64,000 nt of DNA from Clonostachys chloroleuca (lineage: Eukaryota; Ascomycota; Sordariomycetes; Hypocreales; Bionectriaceae): positions 17,298,001 to 17,362,000 of the forward strand of contig JBANAY010000003.1 of NCBI GenBank assembly GCA_037952775.1, given 5' to 3'. The notes below the pieces were generated by a model, which saw nothing but the letters and a program-made list of their open reading frames with translations, made no database searches and was not told the DNA's origin. A program made the translations under genes and the position numbers. Positions 11,691 through 22,325 of this stretch are shown here, piece after piece (the first letter of the stretch is position 1; each line of letters starts with the position of its first letter).

Positions 11691-12413
11691 ATGAGCTTCG
11701 GAAGCGCAGTACACTTCATCGGGTCGTTCATTCTTATGGCGGCCCTGATCCTCACCATCGTCATCAACATCTCGGCACCCGTGGCGAACCAGAAGTCTCT
11801 CTCATTCACTACCCTCAGCCTGACGACGGGCAACAATGCCTGGTTCGGTGTGCTTGGATACTGTTGGGAGGTTGACAGCGTGTAAGTCTCTTCATACATG
11901 GCGGCAACCTGGACGACCTCAAAGTATACTGACCCCATCTCTTCCTACAGCTTCCAATGCACCAAGGCCAAGATCGGCTATGACGCCGCCGACATCATGA
12001 AGACCATCGCCCAGCCCACCAACAGCTGGAGCTGGGAGACCGAGACGGGCCTCAAGGCCCTGAGCGTCGCCCTCATCATGCACCCCATCGGCTCCGGCGT
12101 CACCTTCATCGCCTTCCTCCTCAGCCTCCCCGAGGGCACCTGCGTCTCCATCATGGCCACGCTCGTCAGCCTGCTCGCCGCGGGTGTCAACATCTGCGCC
12201 CTCGTCATCGACGCCGTCATGTTCAAGAGCCTCGAGAAGGCCATCAAGGACGCCGAGGTCGGCTCCTCCAAGTACGGCGTCACCTACTACCTCTCCCTGG
12301 CCGTCGCCATCGCCTCCGCCATCGCCTTCATCCTCATGCTCTTTACCTGCTGCGCCGGCCGCCGCGAGCGAAGAAACGCCGAGCGCAAGGTTGGCGACAA
12401 CGTCTCCTACTAA
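11691..12413 (+). CDS. Sur7/PalI-family four-span membrane protein
   Basis: A 217-residue integral membrane protein in two exons, 11691-11881 and 11951-12413. The 69-nt intron (11882-11950, GTAAGT...CAG, with an ACTGAC branch) splits the Val codon of DSV-FQC. The first transmembrane span is near the N-terminus (GSFILMAALILTIVI). An extracellular loop with the W..C pair (YCWEVDS...FQC) follows, then three more spans (about residues 85-110, 117-140 and 180-203) and a basic tail. This is the plan of SUR7/Rim9/PalI proteins, which organise plasma-membrane domains (eisosomes) or act in ambient-pH sensing. Which role applies here cannot be read from sequence. Confidence 0.8.
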
Positions 12414-13384
12414 AACTGGAGCTTGTTGAGCAAGTCCTATACTATGGCTCTCAATAGACCATAGTTGTCTTATAGGTGAGCAAGTCCTCTATTCCGATCT
12501 CAAGAAAACAAAGTACTAACCTCACCAGTAGGAAGGCACATTTCCTTATTTTCTCATTTCTTTAAAATACCCAGTCATTGAACGGCCTTCATATTGAATC
12601 TATACATATCCTGAAAAAGCGTGTCTCATGTTGCAGGGGATTCATTTTATCCAGCAGCGCAACAATACAGGGCTTGGACACTTTGTCGCTGTCCCAATCG
12701 TCGGAGTTAGCAGTGTTAATTATTTCCCGGATCAGCAAGAGCGACAGCCTGTTTTTCCATTTCTTCTTCTTTTCTTTCTATTTCTTTTCTTTCTTCTTTT
12801 TCTTGGCCCTTTGGGCTCAAGTATAGTTTTATACAGAGCGGACTATACTTTCAGATCCCCTCACTAGACAAACCACAAAAAACAATTCAATACAAAACAA
12901 ATTCAAAATCAAGTCTCATGATAAAAGCGTGTGGTTTAGTGTCGTATTCGTAAGCTAGGTTGCGAAGTGCCAAGTCATTCTCACCTACGCAAACAAATGG
13001 ATTGAACGACGCCATCAACGTTCAATGTGCAGCGTCAAGTTATGCTTTCAAGTCAACAAGTCTTATATTCAGAGTTGATTCTCTTTGGAGAGGTTAAACT
13101 GGCGTCAATAGAGGAGGCATGTAGTAGTTACAGTGTTACTCTTTATGCTACCCCTGAAGGCAAATATGAACGAGTTGTAAACGAATTAGCCCAATTATGC
13201 GAAGTTGGGTCTCCAAAGATTCCCTTCCTATTTTAATTACAAATCAACACCTATTTTGTCACCTCCTACGCTCTTCTCTCGCTCCTTTTGCTTGGCATGC
13301 CGTCCAGGGAACGGAATAGCAGGACGACGCCTATAGAGATTGCTATGAGGCCCAATCTCTGGGTGTTTTTGGTTCTTGGCCACC
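12414..13384. other. Convergent intergenic region
   Basis: About 1 kb between the 3' ends of the Sur7-like gene (+) and the His-rich protein gene (-). It is AT-rich and includes a strong pyrimidine tract (listed separately). No gene seen. Confidence 0.4.
12752..12804 (+). repeat. Pyrimidine tract
   Basis: Fifty-three nucleotides that are almost entirely C and T (two purines), in TTC/TTTC-like steps. It lies in a convergent 3' region, so a promoter role is not obvious. It may be simple-sequence drift. Confidence 0.6.
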
Positions 13385-14863
13385 TTAGAACAGGAAGTAG
13401 CTCAGAACAAGACTGATGGCGAGAGTGCCAAGGGAGATGGCGCTCTTCGCACCAGCAGCAACGGGGAGCGGAACTGGGCTGCTGGGGCCGCTGATGTTGT
13501 TGGAAGGAGGAGCTGGTGGTGGACGAATAGGAGCTGGGGGTGCTGGTGCCGGTGCTGGGGCGGGAGCTGGGGCGGGAGCTGGAGCAGGAGCCGGAGCCGG
13601 TGCTGGTGCAGGCTTGGGTGCGGGGGCCGGCTGGGGACAAGGCTGCTGAGGCTGAGGCTGGGGCTGGGGTTGGGGCTGGGGTTGAGGTTGAGGGCAAGGA
13701 GCAGGAGCTGGTGCCGAAGAGGGCTTGGGCTGCTGAGGCTGCTGAGGTTGCTGAGGTTGCTGAGGTTGCTGAGGTTGCTGAGGTTGCTGAGGTTGCTGAG
13801 GTTGCTGAGGTTGCTGAGGTTGCTGAGGTTGCTGAGGTTGCTGAGGTTGCTGAGGTTGCTGAGGTTGCTGAGGTTGCTGAGGTTGCTGAGGTTGCTGAGG
13901 TTGCTGAGGCTGCTGAGGTTGAGGTTGAGGTTGAGGTTGAGGCTGCGGCTGAGGGCAAGGAGCAGGAGCAGGAGCAGGTGCCAGAGCTGGTGCAGGCCCC
14001 GAAGAGGGCTTGGGCTGCTGAGGCTGGGGGCAAGATGGCGAAGGCTGCTGAGGAGCCGGCTGGGGTACAGGAACGGGAACTGGGCAAGGAGCCGGAGGTT
14101 TGGGGCAAGGAATTGGAGGCGTGACGTTCTTGGCTGGGGGAGCGGGCAGAGAGGTGCAAGGGGGAGATGGAGCAGCAGTGGTCTTGTGGACGACGGTGGT
14201 GCAAGGCTTAGTCTCAACCTTGGTCTCAACCTTGACCTTGGTCTCCACCTTGGTGCACGGCTTCTCCTTCTCCTTCTCCTTTTCCTTGATGATCTCCTTC
14301 TCCTTCTCCTTCTCAATGAGCTCCTTGATTAGAACCTCCTTCTCCTTCTCCTTGAGCTCCTTGATTACCTCAACGTGCTGCGGCCTGTCCTTGGACTTCT
14401 CCTTGATGACCTCAACGTCCACGTACTTGTGGTGACGGTGACAGTCAGGGCCGTGGCAAGGCCTCTCAGGCTTGCAATGCTGGCATCCGGGCTTGGCCCA
14501 CTCGCCGTTGCACTCGTGGCAGGACTTCCTGCCACAGTGGCCACCCTCGCAGTGATGGTGGTGATGCTTCTCGGGCTTATGGTAATGGTGATGGCAGGGC
14601 TTGCCGTGTTCATGCTTGTAAGGGCACTTGAAGTCATCCTTGAACTTGAACTGGTCAACCTCAACGTGGTCGTCCTTGCGGTGCTTATCCTTGTGGTGCT
14701 TGTCCCCGTGGTGGTTCTTGAAGTAGTCCTTGTACTTGTGGTGGTCCTTGTGGCCATCATGCTTGAAGATGTCCTTTTCACCATGCTTGGGGTAAATGAT
14801 TGCGCTGGCAGAGGCCAGGCCATTGAAGATGGCCAGAGCAGCCAAGATGCTATTGGGACGCAT
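13385..14863 (-). CDS. His-rich, Pro/Gln-repeat GPI-type surface protein
   Basis: An intronless 492-residue secreted protein, start at the ATG at 14863 (upstream codons in frame begin with TTG only). The signal peptide is MRPNSILAALAIFNGLASASA. Next is a His/Lys/Asp-rich region (about residues 25-150) with clustered HH and Cys residues (HHHHHCEGGHCGRK, CHECNGEW, CQHC). A charged Glu/Lys coiled-coil-like segment follows (KELKEKEKEVLIKELIEKEK). A long Pro/Gln/Ala domain comes next, with a (PQQ)n array flanked by two copies of a PKPSS-PAPA-CPQPQPQ block. The C-terminus is hydrophobic after Asn/Ser/Gly (ISLGTLAISLVLSYFLF), a likely GPI signal. The His/Cys region could bind metal ions (Zn, Cu, Ni); that is inference. 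No named family. Confidence 0.85.
   Translation of the reverse strand: MRPNSILAALAIFNGLASASAIIYPKHGEKDIFKHDGHKDHHKYKDYFKNHHGDKHHKDKHRKDDHVEVDQFKFKDDFKCPYKHEHGKPCHHHYHKPEKHHHHHCEGGHCGRKSCHECNGEWAKPGCQHCKPERPCHGPDCHRHHKYVDVEVIKEKSKDRPQHVEVIKELKEKEKEVLIKELIEKEKEKEIIKEKEKEKEKPCTKVETKVKVETKVETKPCTTVVHKTTAAPSPPCTSLPAPPAKNVTPPIPCPKPPAPCPVPVPVPQPAPQQPSPSCPQPQQPKPSSGPAPALAPAPAPAPCPQPQPQPQPQPQPQQPQQPQQPQQPQQPQQPQQPQQPQQPQQPQQPQQPQQPQQPQQPQQPQQPQQPQQPQQPQQPKPSSAPAPAPCPQPQPQPQPQPQPQPQQPCPQPAPAPKPAPAPAPAPAPAPAPAPAPAPAPAPPAPIRPPPAPPSNNISGPSSPVPLPVAAGAKSAISLGTLAISLVLSYFLF
13732..13920 (-). repeat. 9-bp coding minisatellite, 21 units
   Basis: Twenty-one tandem copies of GCTGAGGTT (plus strand), read on the minus strand as Pro-Gln-Gln. 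Eighteen consecutive copies (13741-13902) are identical; the units at 13732 and 13903 have GCT in place of the final GTT. Such perfection points to recent expansion and likely length variation between strains. Confidence 0.95.
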
Positions 14864-15555
14864 GGTGGGCGAGCAGTTTAACAAATAGAGTTATAACGAA
14901 CAGGGGGCTTGGCAACTCAGCGCCGGTAGGGAAAACGAGTGTAGATAGACTCGATTTGACTTCTTCAACCTGTTGACGGAGTGCCTCATTTTATAGAGAG
15001 AAACTCTCACGAAATCACTCGAGCCATCGCGTCTTCCTGACGGGAAAGCGCGTTGCCTAGCAAGTGAGGGAGATCAACTGGCCAAACTCAATTGCTCAAC
15101 ATCGCGATAAATAGAGCGTGTTGGAGCTAGTAAGGCCGCAACTAGCATCCTCCTCTAGCCAATAGCCCAGTTGGATCGTCGTTTAGGATGAAAAACAAGC
15201 TTTGGTAAACCTCTTATACCTGCGAGAGCAAACCATCTTGCGGGTTAAGGGGCTCCATGACCAACCTAAATCCCCCAGCCACCAAGGTCCTTGGGAGTCG
15301 CGAACATCACTTATGAGTGCCTGAAGAGAGATAAGTAGTGCAGAGAGAGAAAATCCAATTCATCTCCTTAGCGCTGGGTGTGAATATAGTACAAGGGTAC
15401 CGAGAACCCCGCGCTGCGGAAATGTTCGCTATGATATGATTAAATCAACAATCTTTTGCCATCTTATTCTGCGTCCTGTGTTCCTCTCTTTTTCAGTTTC
15501 GAAATCGGTACGCCCCGCCAGGTATCTTACCCAAACGCCCACATCCATCCATGAC
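14864..15555. other. Intergenic region, His-rich protein / ORMDL
   Basis: Promoter of the His-rich protein gene and 3' UTR of the ORMDL gene, both on the minus strand. No ORF of interest. Confidence 0.4.
14989..14995 (-). promoter_or_regulatory. TATA-like box of the His-rich protein gene
   Basis: TATAAAA on the minus strand about 126 bp before the ATG at 14863. This spacing suits a strongly expressed fungal gene. Motif only. Confidence 0.4.
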
Positions 15556-16334
15556 CTATTCTTCGGGAACTCCTGAGAAAAGCCCGAAGCGCATCCGATG
15601 ACTCTGGAGAAATTGAAAAGTCAGCTCCTGAAAATGGGATACTATGTAAGGTGGATGGGCAATAAATAAACAAACAAACAAACAAACAAATTTGGGGGTT
15701 GGAGGGTGTGGGTACAAGTGACGATAGTTTGAGCCAACGTACAAAAGGAAGTTTAGGGATAACGACCCCAAGTACTGCAAGGAAATTGATAGAGAAGTAT
15801 GCCAAATCGTAGTGGGTATAGTGCGTGCTCAGTAGAAACAACATGATCGGCACACTGAGCAGGAACTTCTTGGTCGGGGTGTATTGAGCTCCGTTGTCGA
15901 TCTGCTCCCACATGTTGAGATTGTCGAAGGCACCACTGTTGAAGTCGAAGGGAACCCCGCGAACGTGATGGAACATGATGTATGAGCCAAACATATACGT
16001 GATATTGGTCAGCGTCCATGAGGTCTCCTGTGAGACACCGGGGATGACGTCGTAGAAGATTTTAAGGCCAGCTATAAGGACAAGGTGAATCGTCCATGCT
16101 CCTACACGACGCAGGTAGAGAGTATAAATGTCAGCCACTTTGGCCTTGAAGCGGACGACGATAGGAGAGGGGAAGGGGCTAAGGAGGTTTACCTTTGGCG
16201 TTAGTCCAGTTTGCGTTCAAGTTCGGCAGAGATGCCTGATCGCTGATCTGCTCGAGGGTCTCGGGGGGTTCATGATAAACTTGGAGGATGCTGCTAGATC
16301 TCCTCCTTCGAGCTCCGGTGTTTCGATCGGACAT
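15556..16334 (-). CDS. ORM1: ORMDL-family sphingolipid homeostasis protein
   Basis: An ER membrane regulator that inhibits serine palmitoyltransferase, the first step of sphingolipid synthesis. Three exons (16334-16193, 16101-15743, 15603-15556) give 182 residues. Intron 1 is 91 nt (16102-16192; GTAAAC, GCTGAC branch, TAG) and splits the Gly codon of NAK-GAW. Intron 2 is 139 nt (15604-15742; GTACGT...CAG, phase 0). The family core is clear: GAWTIHLVLIAGLKIFYD, then PGVSQETSWTLTNITYMFGS, FNSGAFDNLNMWEQIDNG, LLSTHYTHYD, and the ending SHRMRFGLFSGVPEE. The N-terminus has RRRRSSSIL, which matches the position and style of the Ser cluster phosphorylated by Ypk kinases in yeast Orm1/2 (known in yeast, inferred here). 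Confidence 0.95.
15661..15690 (+). repeat. AAAC/AATA microsatellite in ORMDL intron 2
   Basis: Two AATA units followed by about five AAAC units, entirely inside the second intron, which is the longest intron in the gene. Likely length-variable between strains. Confidence 0.85.
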
Positions 16335-18074
16335 GTTGAGATAGGCGCTTCCGTTCCGCGGGGGTCGTTGCCCGCGTCAAAGGTGACGGTGCGCTGGAGG
16401 AGGATTGGGGAAGACAGCTTGGCGGTATTGTCGGGGATGGCTTCGGGTTGTTTGGGGATGCTCATAAAGGAGCGGCCGAAACTAGAACTCTTCCACGGGC
16501 GGCGGTAGCTATGGGAAAGAGGGACAAGCCAGGTGAAGCACTGCGGAAGGTGAACGAACGGTCAATGAAGAGCCTTGGATGACGGGTGCAACTTCGGCGG
16601 CGACCTGAGATGCGGCGGCAGCGTGAAGTTTGAAGGCGGGTGGTGTAGAATATGGTTCTGGAAGTGGAGGGAGGATAAGTAATGGCGTGCCCCTGATGAT
16701 AAGGCCAGCTGGAAATTGCAAAATGGATAAACGAAAGGCTAGAATTAGATAAACGGATTAATACAGGGAGGAATGAATTAGAGCAGGCGGCTCATCCAGT
16801 CGGGGGTCGGATGAGGGGGAATATGATGTTGGTGACGATGGCAAGTGTGAAAATGACAGGTGACGCGTGGGACTGCTCCTATTGATGAGAGGCTCCAATG
16901 TCGCTCGATGGGCAGGCAGGAAGGGGTTCCAATCGGTAGGTGGCTTCAGGGACCCACGCTGCAGCCCTGCATCGGGGGCTTTTATTGCCTGTAGGTTGCG
17001 AGGAACTTGGGGGAGCTTCACTAAAGCAGGCAGTTGCCCCGCCCGCTGTAATATGTGTCTGGAGTGACAGCCGATTCGATGAGACAGCTGATCGAGGCCA
17101 GCATCGCCCGTGCTACCCTGCACTGCTCATGATTCCAGATGGGCTGGTTCGAGATCGTGTGATTATACGCAGCTTCGTTTACTTCGCGATCTCGCTGGCC
17201 ACCTGGGACTTGAAAGGGGTCGGCAGGCGTCAGGCCGCTCTACCTGAGCCAGGGATGGGCCCCTCGAGCCCAGAGCAGGACCGACCGTATTCCGGAGATG
17301 GATCTAGAAGCCCGCCCTAGCATAGCGGCCTGGTAGCCCGGCCAAGTTATATGAGCAAATCACAGGCATTGACAAGTACCTCCCTAGCGCAGCCCAAGCA
17401 GACAGCTACAACGGACACGAGTATCGGTGTGTCTGCTTGTCACTGAGGAATGTTCTGGCAAGACTGGTTCGGAGGATGACAAGGGTGGTTAATATTCGGT
17501 AATACACTAAGCGAAGACGTTGATTGGACCAGTAATTTTTTATCGGCACTCAGGTATCAGGAAACGTTTCGTGAGCCTTAGGCCGAATCTGCATGCAGGC
17601 CTGACGCAACACGACCTGGGGAACATAAATTGCAGGCCCTGCTGATTTGCCAAGTTCGATTTTCCCAAGCTATTCCTGATTCCTCAAAGCTCAAAACACC
17701 CAGACCTCTGGTCAAGGCGAGAGGACAGGTGTTTCGGTGCACCACTGGTGGGTGGATACCAATCACAGGCGGAACAACGCTTTTCCACCAGAGCGACAGT
17801 CTTTAGGACTGAGCATCTACCAAGGAGAACTCCTCGGATGGTATCAACTGGCTGAACAACTCGAACCCAGGGCGCTTTAGTACTGGCCATTGTACTCGAA
17901 CTAGCTAGGTTGCTCCTGCGTATTGCACAGTAGGTACCCGAGGGACTCGCTTGCCTTCCCAGCGGCCTAAGGAACCGCCGGTATCTCTCCCTTTCACACA
18001 ATACCTACCGATATCCCCTTGACACGTGCAAACGGGCTGCACAGGTTACCACCGCTGGCTGGGCTATTTTCACT
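16335..18074. other. Divergent promoter region, ORMDL / Air-like gene
   Basis: About 1.7 kb with many short overlapping ORFs on both strands and no domain. It should hold both promoters and 5' leaders. Confidence 0.4.
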
Positions 18075-19970
18075 ATGAGTTTAGAAGACGACGGCCTCCT
18101 TGGTGACGTTCTCACCCTATCCTCAAGTGAAGATGAGGCCCCTCAGGGTCAAAAGAGGTCGCGCCCCGCCTCGAATGGTTCACACGTGGCGGAAGGCATT
18201 TCTCACCCGCACAAACGTGCGAAAACTAGATCGTCCACCCGGACCGGATCAACGGGCTCTGGCGCGTCCGAGGAGGGAGAGATTGACGAAACGAGGGACC
18301 AACTAGACCAACCTTCAGCACCGGAGGTAACCATGGACAGTGTGCAAAACACTGCGAAAGCAAAGCAATCCGGGGCATTCATTCCTCCAAATGGACCGGT
18401 ATACAATGACAAGGACGCCACCTTTGCGCTTCCTGTGTTTTCTAATAAGAGGGAGGGTTCGTGGGACGTTCGTTTCAAAGATTGGGTGACCGTCTTTTGC
18501 GTTCACAATGCCACATATGGACCTTTGCTGACGCCGACTCTCATCCAGTCAGCCTACATGCACTACCTTGATATGAATTCAGGCTTGAAGACGAAGAAGA
18601 AGCGGAACGCTAAGCAGGCTGCGAAACAAGTTGAAGAATCCGGAGCTCTTGAGAGCCAAGTAAGGTCGATGAACCTTCCTCAACAGTCTAGACCGCCTCC
18701 GAAGACCGGTAATTCCAGGAACCAGCAACCCCCAACGGCAAAGGAGACCATAGACCTTGTCTCGGAGAGCGAGGAGGAATATGAGCCACCGGTTGGAACG
18801 CCCCTTACTGCGCCAAGTACCCTAGAGCCCAACGGAAATCCCGTTGCTTCCCAACAAGACCTTGTTGATGAAAGGACCTCGGACGACACAAGCCACCCTG
18901 TAGTTGCAGAGGAAGAAATGGCTATGATTCGAAAATACTTTCCCAGCGCGAGCGAATCCGCCATCATGTGTCTTCGGTGTGGGGGCGCGGGACACCTCTC
19001 AACCAATTGTTCCAAGGCGGCTTGTAAGTTCTGCAGGAGCGATGGGCACTGGAACTTTAGCTGCCCTACCAGGGCCAGGTGCGGGAAATGTCGTCAACTT
19101 GGTCATGGTGCCGCTGATTGTCAAGAGAAGCTAGCCTTGACCAAGGAGGAGGGACTGGCCTGTAGCTTTTGTGGCGCCGACGATCACCTCGAGGATGAAT
19201 GCACAGAGGTTTGGCGGTCATTTTCGCCTGATGACTCACCCATCCAGGTCGTGCAGGAGCTCCAGCCATCATGCGGACTATGTGGTGATACCTTGCACTA
19301 CTCGTCCGACTGTCCGGATAGGCGAGGTTCAGCATCAAACCCCACGTGGTCCCTCAAAAATCGAAGCAGATATGTGGATTCGGGCTGCAATTCACTGACC
19401 GTCGAAGGAGAAGCTACCCGTTTGGCTAATGGGCCCAGTGTCGCGCAGAAATCACAGGTAAAAATCAGAGGCCGTGCAGCTAGGGGTGCTGCAGTTCATT
19501 ATTCAGAGAGCGACGACTCAGACGTCGAGTTTCTGGGTAGGAGGCCCCCAGCCAAACGTGGCAATGTGGGCGCCATTCGAATGGCGAGCAACATCCAAAT
19601 GCCACGGAATGCGCCCGCTGGTGCTTCTTGGCAACCTCCCCTTCCTCCTGGACCTCCACCTTCAGACCCTCCACCACATCTGCGGTCATCTTATGATGCT
19701 CGACCACCCCCTGGTGCGTCGTCCATTGATTCTTTACCAGCGAGGCCACCTCCGTCATTGCCGCCCCGTCCCCCTGCTCGGGACTATCATCGCGTGCCAC
19801 CACCCCCACCGCACCAAATGCCAACATCCTGGAACGGAGACAGCGGGCGCCCATCCAATCAATCTGGATCGAGCAGAGGTGGGTCACGTGCAGGAGGGCG
19901 TGGTGGTGGTGGTGGTAGTGGTGGCAGAGGAAGGGGTAGGGGCAGAGGAGGCCGTGGGAGGAACAGCTAG
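18075..19970 (+). CDS. Air1/Air2-like CCHC zinc-knuckle protein
   Basis: An intronless 631-residue protein. Five zinc knuckles of the CX2CX4HX4C type lie between residues about 299 and 413 (first Cys at about 299, 317, 336, 363, 400): CLRCGGAGHLSTNC, CKFCRSDGHWNFSC, CGKCRQLGHGAADC, CSFCGADDHLEDEC, CGLCGDTLHYSSDC. Five spaced knuckles are the hallmark of Air1/Air2, the RNA-binding subunits of the TRAMP complex that targets nuclear RNA to the exosome. The N-terminus is acidic/Ser-rich with basic patches (HKRAKTRSS). A conserved-looking block (WDVRFKDWVTVFCVHNA) lies at about residue 137. The C-terminus, much longer than in yeast, is Pro-rich (PPLPPGPPPSDPPP) and ends in a Gly/Arg tail (RGG-like), which suggests extra RNA binding or arginine methylation. 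The TRAMP role is inference from the knuckle pattern. Confidence 0.75.
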   Translation: MSLEDDGLLGDVLTLSSSEDEAPQGQKRSRPASNGSHVAEGISHPHKRAKTRSSTRTGSTGSGASEEGEIDETRDQLDQPSAPEVTMDSVQNTAKAKQSGAFIPPNGPVYNDKDATFALPVFSNKREGSWDVRFKDWVTVFCVHNATYGPLLTPTLIQSAYMHYLDMNSGLKTKKKRNAKQAAKQVEESGALESQVRSMNLPQQSRPPPKTGNSRNQQPPTAKETIDLVSESEEEYEPPVGTPLTAPSTLEPNGNPVASQQDLVDERTSDDTSHPVVAEEEMAMIRKYFPSASESAIMCLRCGGAGHLSTNCSKAACKFCRSDGHWNFSCPTRARCGKCRQLGHGAADCQEKLALTKEEGLACSFCGADDHLEDECTEVWRSFSPDDSPIQVVQELQPSCGLCGDTLHYSSDCPDRRGSASNPTWSLKNRSRYVDSGCNSLTVEGEATRLANGPSVAQKSQVKIRGRAARGAAVHYSESDDSDVEFLGRRPPAKRGNVGAIRMASNIQMPRNAPAGASWQPPLPPGPPPSDPPPHLRSSYDARPPPGASSIDSLPARPPPSLPPRPPARDYHRVPPPPPHQMPTSWNGDSGRPSNQSGSSRGGSRAGGRGGGGGSGGRGRGRGRGGRGRNS

Positions 19971-22325
19971 GTTTGAGCCACCGGCTGAACTCTAATGTAA
20001 TTGTGTACATGTCAAGTTCTATGGAGATCGCATCGGGCAGGGGTGTTTCAAAAGTTTTATGGGAATGTTGCTCGGTTGGCAAATTATCATTATAGAATTA
20101 CCGCACAAAAGGTAAGAAATAGCGCGTCATGGGAGCGTCTGCAGAGGCATCATTCAATACACGTTTACCGCGGGTTTACATGGTAACCCATACCTATCGC
20201 AATAGTCGGTCTTCAAGGGTTAGACGTTGGAGTCATAGTTTGTGCGAAAAAAAAATCAAATACAAGGGATGAATAGTGTTTAGTACGCACATTTTCCAGG
20301 GATCATTATTCGGTGTAAAAGAAAAAAAATCATCGGAATGGCAGGACAGCGAATACGAGTCATCTAAATAGTGATCTAGTCACTTTCAGGGTAGATAAAA
20401 ATACCCAGCACTAGCATCCGTAACTATCGGTCGGGGTCTCACATCTCGTTTGTTCTTGAGAAGACCTGGTGTAACAGCCACAGCGACAGGGGAAACAGAA
20501 AATTATGATCCCTGGAGTGTGACAAACGAACGCAACGCACAGGCGGCCCCAATGAGCCACGTCAGTGGGCGCATGGTACCGCATTGAAGTAAACTTAGTG
20601 AACATGCCCGGCCTGAGATACTACGAGGCGGAATTGGGGATAGCTATTGGATCCTGGAGGGCTGTAGTTCAGGGCCAGCCTGGTCGTTTGAAAGAATTTT
20701 CTTCAAGTAGGCCGGTCGACGTTGGATTGATTCATCATACCTGGCTTGCATGACGGTCTGTGTTCCAGCGGACTGGCGCAGATCCGCAGGACAACAAATC
20801 GTCAATGGGACTGCAGTGACTACATACCAACAGGGTGTTCCAGTTACCGAATACGCAGTAGAGGGCTCTGAAGGGTGTATCACACAGGTTTCGGGACGGG
20901 CGAAGCAGGGGCTGCGGGCTTTGCTGGCAGCTGGAATTTTTGGGGGATGCAGCACCAGTCACGAAACCAAGGCTGTCTGGTGGTGGAGGTGCAGCGGCAG
21001 ACAGTGGCATCCAGGGCCCTGGGGATCATGCCATGCTATATGCCACGGGCGGTGCTCATGGCCAAATGCTCTCCATGTTTGAGGCGGGTGGTGTGGGTCC
21101 AGTCCGGTGTGCTTGATCGTGGATAGGACACCGACTGGCGAGTCGGAGGCTGCCAGCGCGGTCTTGCATAGGTCTGGCTCCTTACAGCGCGTGGAATAGG
21201 GCTGCACAGATGATTTGCACCGAATTCCCCTAGAGAAGATCCGAAAATTCGAGGCCGGCCTGTTTTGGGAGCGGCAACTGCGCGAATATCACGCCCCAGA
21301 CGTCGCGCAGCAACGCCCCCGGCGGCGCCTTATATACTGCTGCCAATGTTGTGAAATCCGACTTATACACATCGCGCCTACAGGCGCCAGCCGCGAAGCG
21401 ATGCGCGTCGATCAAACGGCTGTCGCGTCGCAAGCAGCGCGGCGCTGGGTGTGTGATTGGCCAGAGCCTCTTTTCTGGAGCGGACCCACATCCCGCGTTG
21501 TTGGCAAGTGGCCCGAAAGGGTCGCTCCTTCGTCCCAGCCATTTGCCTTTTTGGGGCCCGGCCATCCTGGTCCATCTTCCCCACCATCTGCAAGCTTCAA
21601 GCCGATGCCCATCCGACTGGCCAGCGCTGCTGCGACCATGAGACACTCTGCAGCCGGCACGGGGGGACCATGCTGCATGCGGGGCATTGAGGCCTTTGCC
21701 GGCCAACCAGCGTGGCGTGCGCGATGACAACACGGTCGCGAAACCTCCCGTGGCACCACCACTACTTGGTCCCATCCCCCCGTCTAGATGCATACCGTCT
21801 GGCTTGTCGTGACTCACTGGCCAGTCGATTCTGGCTTGGGCGGGTTTCGCGATGCACCGGATCTTTTGCTTCCTCCTCTCTCGAACAACCGAGAGGGGAG
21901 CACGACAGGGTTCCGACCCTTCGCCTCGACGCTGATTTTGTGTGGGACTGCTATTGATCGCTCTTAAACTTAAGAATCCGGCCCTTTGATGCGGCCATCC
22001 TTTCGTGCTCTCTCCTGCTTTTGTTTTCCCCACAGTAAAGTGTATGATATTTGTGAAATCAACTGGCTGGTCCCAAATCTGCTTTCTTTCTTCAATTGTC
22101 CTTTTCAATTGTTATATGAGCCCCGAGACATCTGTTTCTCTCCTGTTCCAACCTATCGTTGCTGCCCTCCACCGCAACGCACCGCCACACTCCAGACCCC
22201 CAAAGAAGAACCCAAGACAAACAAACTATTGCAAGCCCTGTACCCTCAGCTAGTGTTCGGACCCTTTGCCTTTGCGCATCTTGGAAATTGATTCAGATAG
22301 TTGGTTCCCAAGCAATGCCAGAGTC
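19971..22325. other. 2.3-kb intergenic region
   Basis: Holds the 3' UTR of the Air-like gene and the promoter of the F-box gene. Poly-A-rich spots occur near 20248 and 20324. ORFs up to 292 codons exist on the minus strand but begin at non-ATG codons or have no protein character. A pyrimidine-rich leader precedes the F-box start. Confidence 0.35.

Noticed and set aside
13732..13920. CRISPR-like regular repeat
   Set aside because: The units are contiguous 9-mers with no spacers, in-frame within a fungal coding sequence.
13376..14332. Plus-strand ORFs opposite the His-rich protein gene (for example Leu-Arg repeats)
   Set aside because: Repetitive antisense of the PQQ minisatellite; the minus strand has a signal peptide and GPI tail.
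21230..22108. 292-codon minus-strand ORF in the F-box promoter region
   Set aside because: Composition is not protein-like and no domain is seen; lies in a probable promoter and leader.
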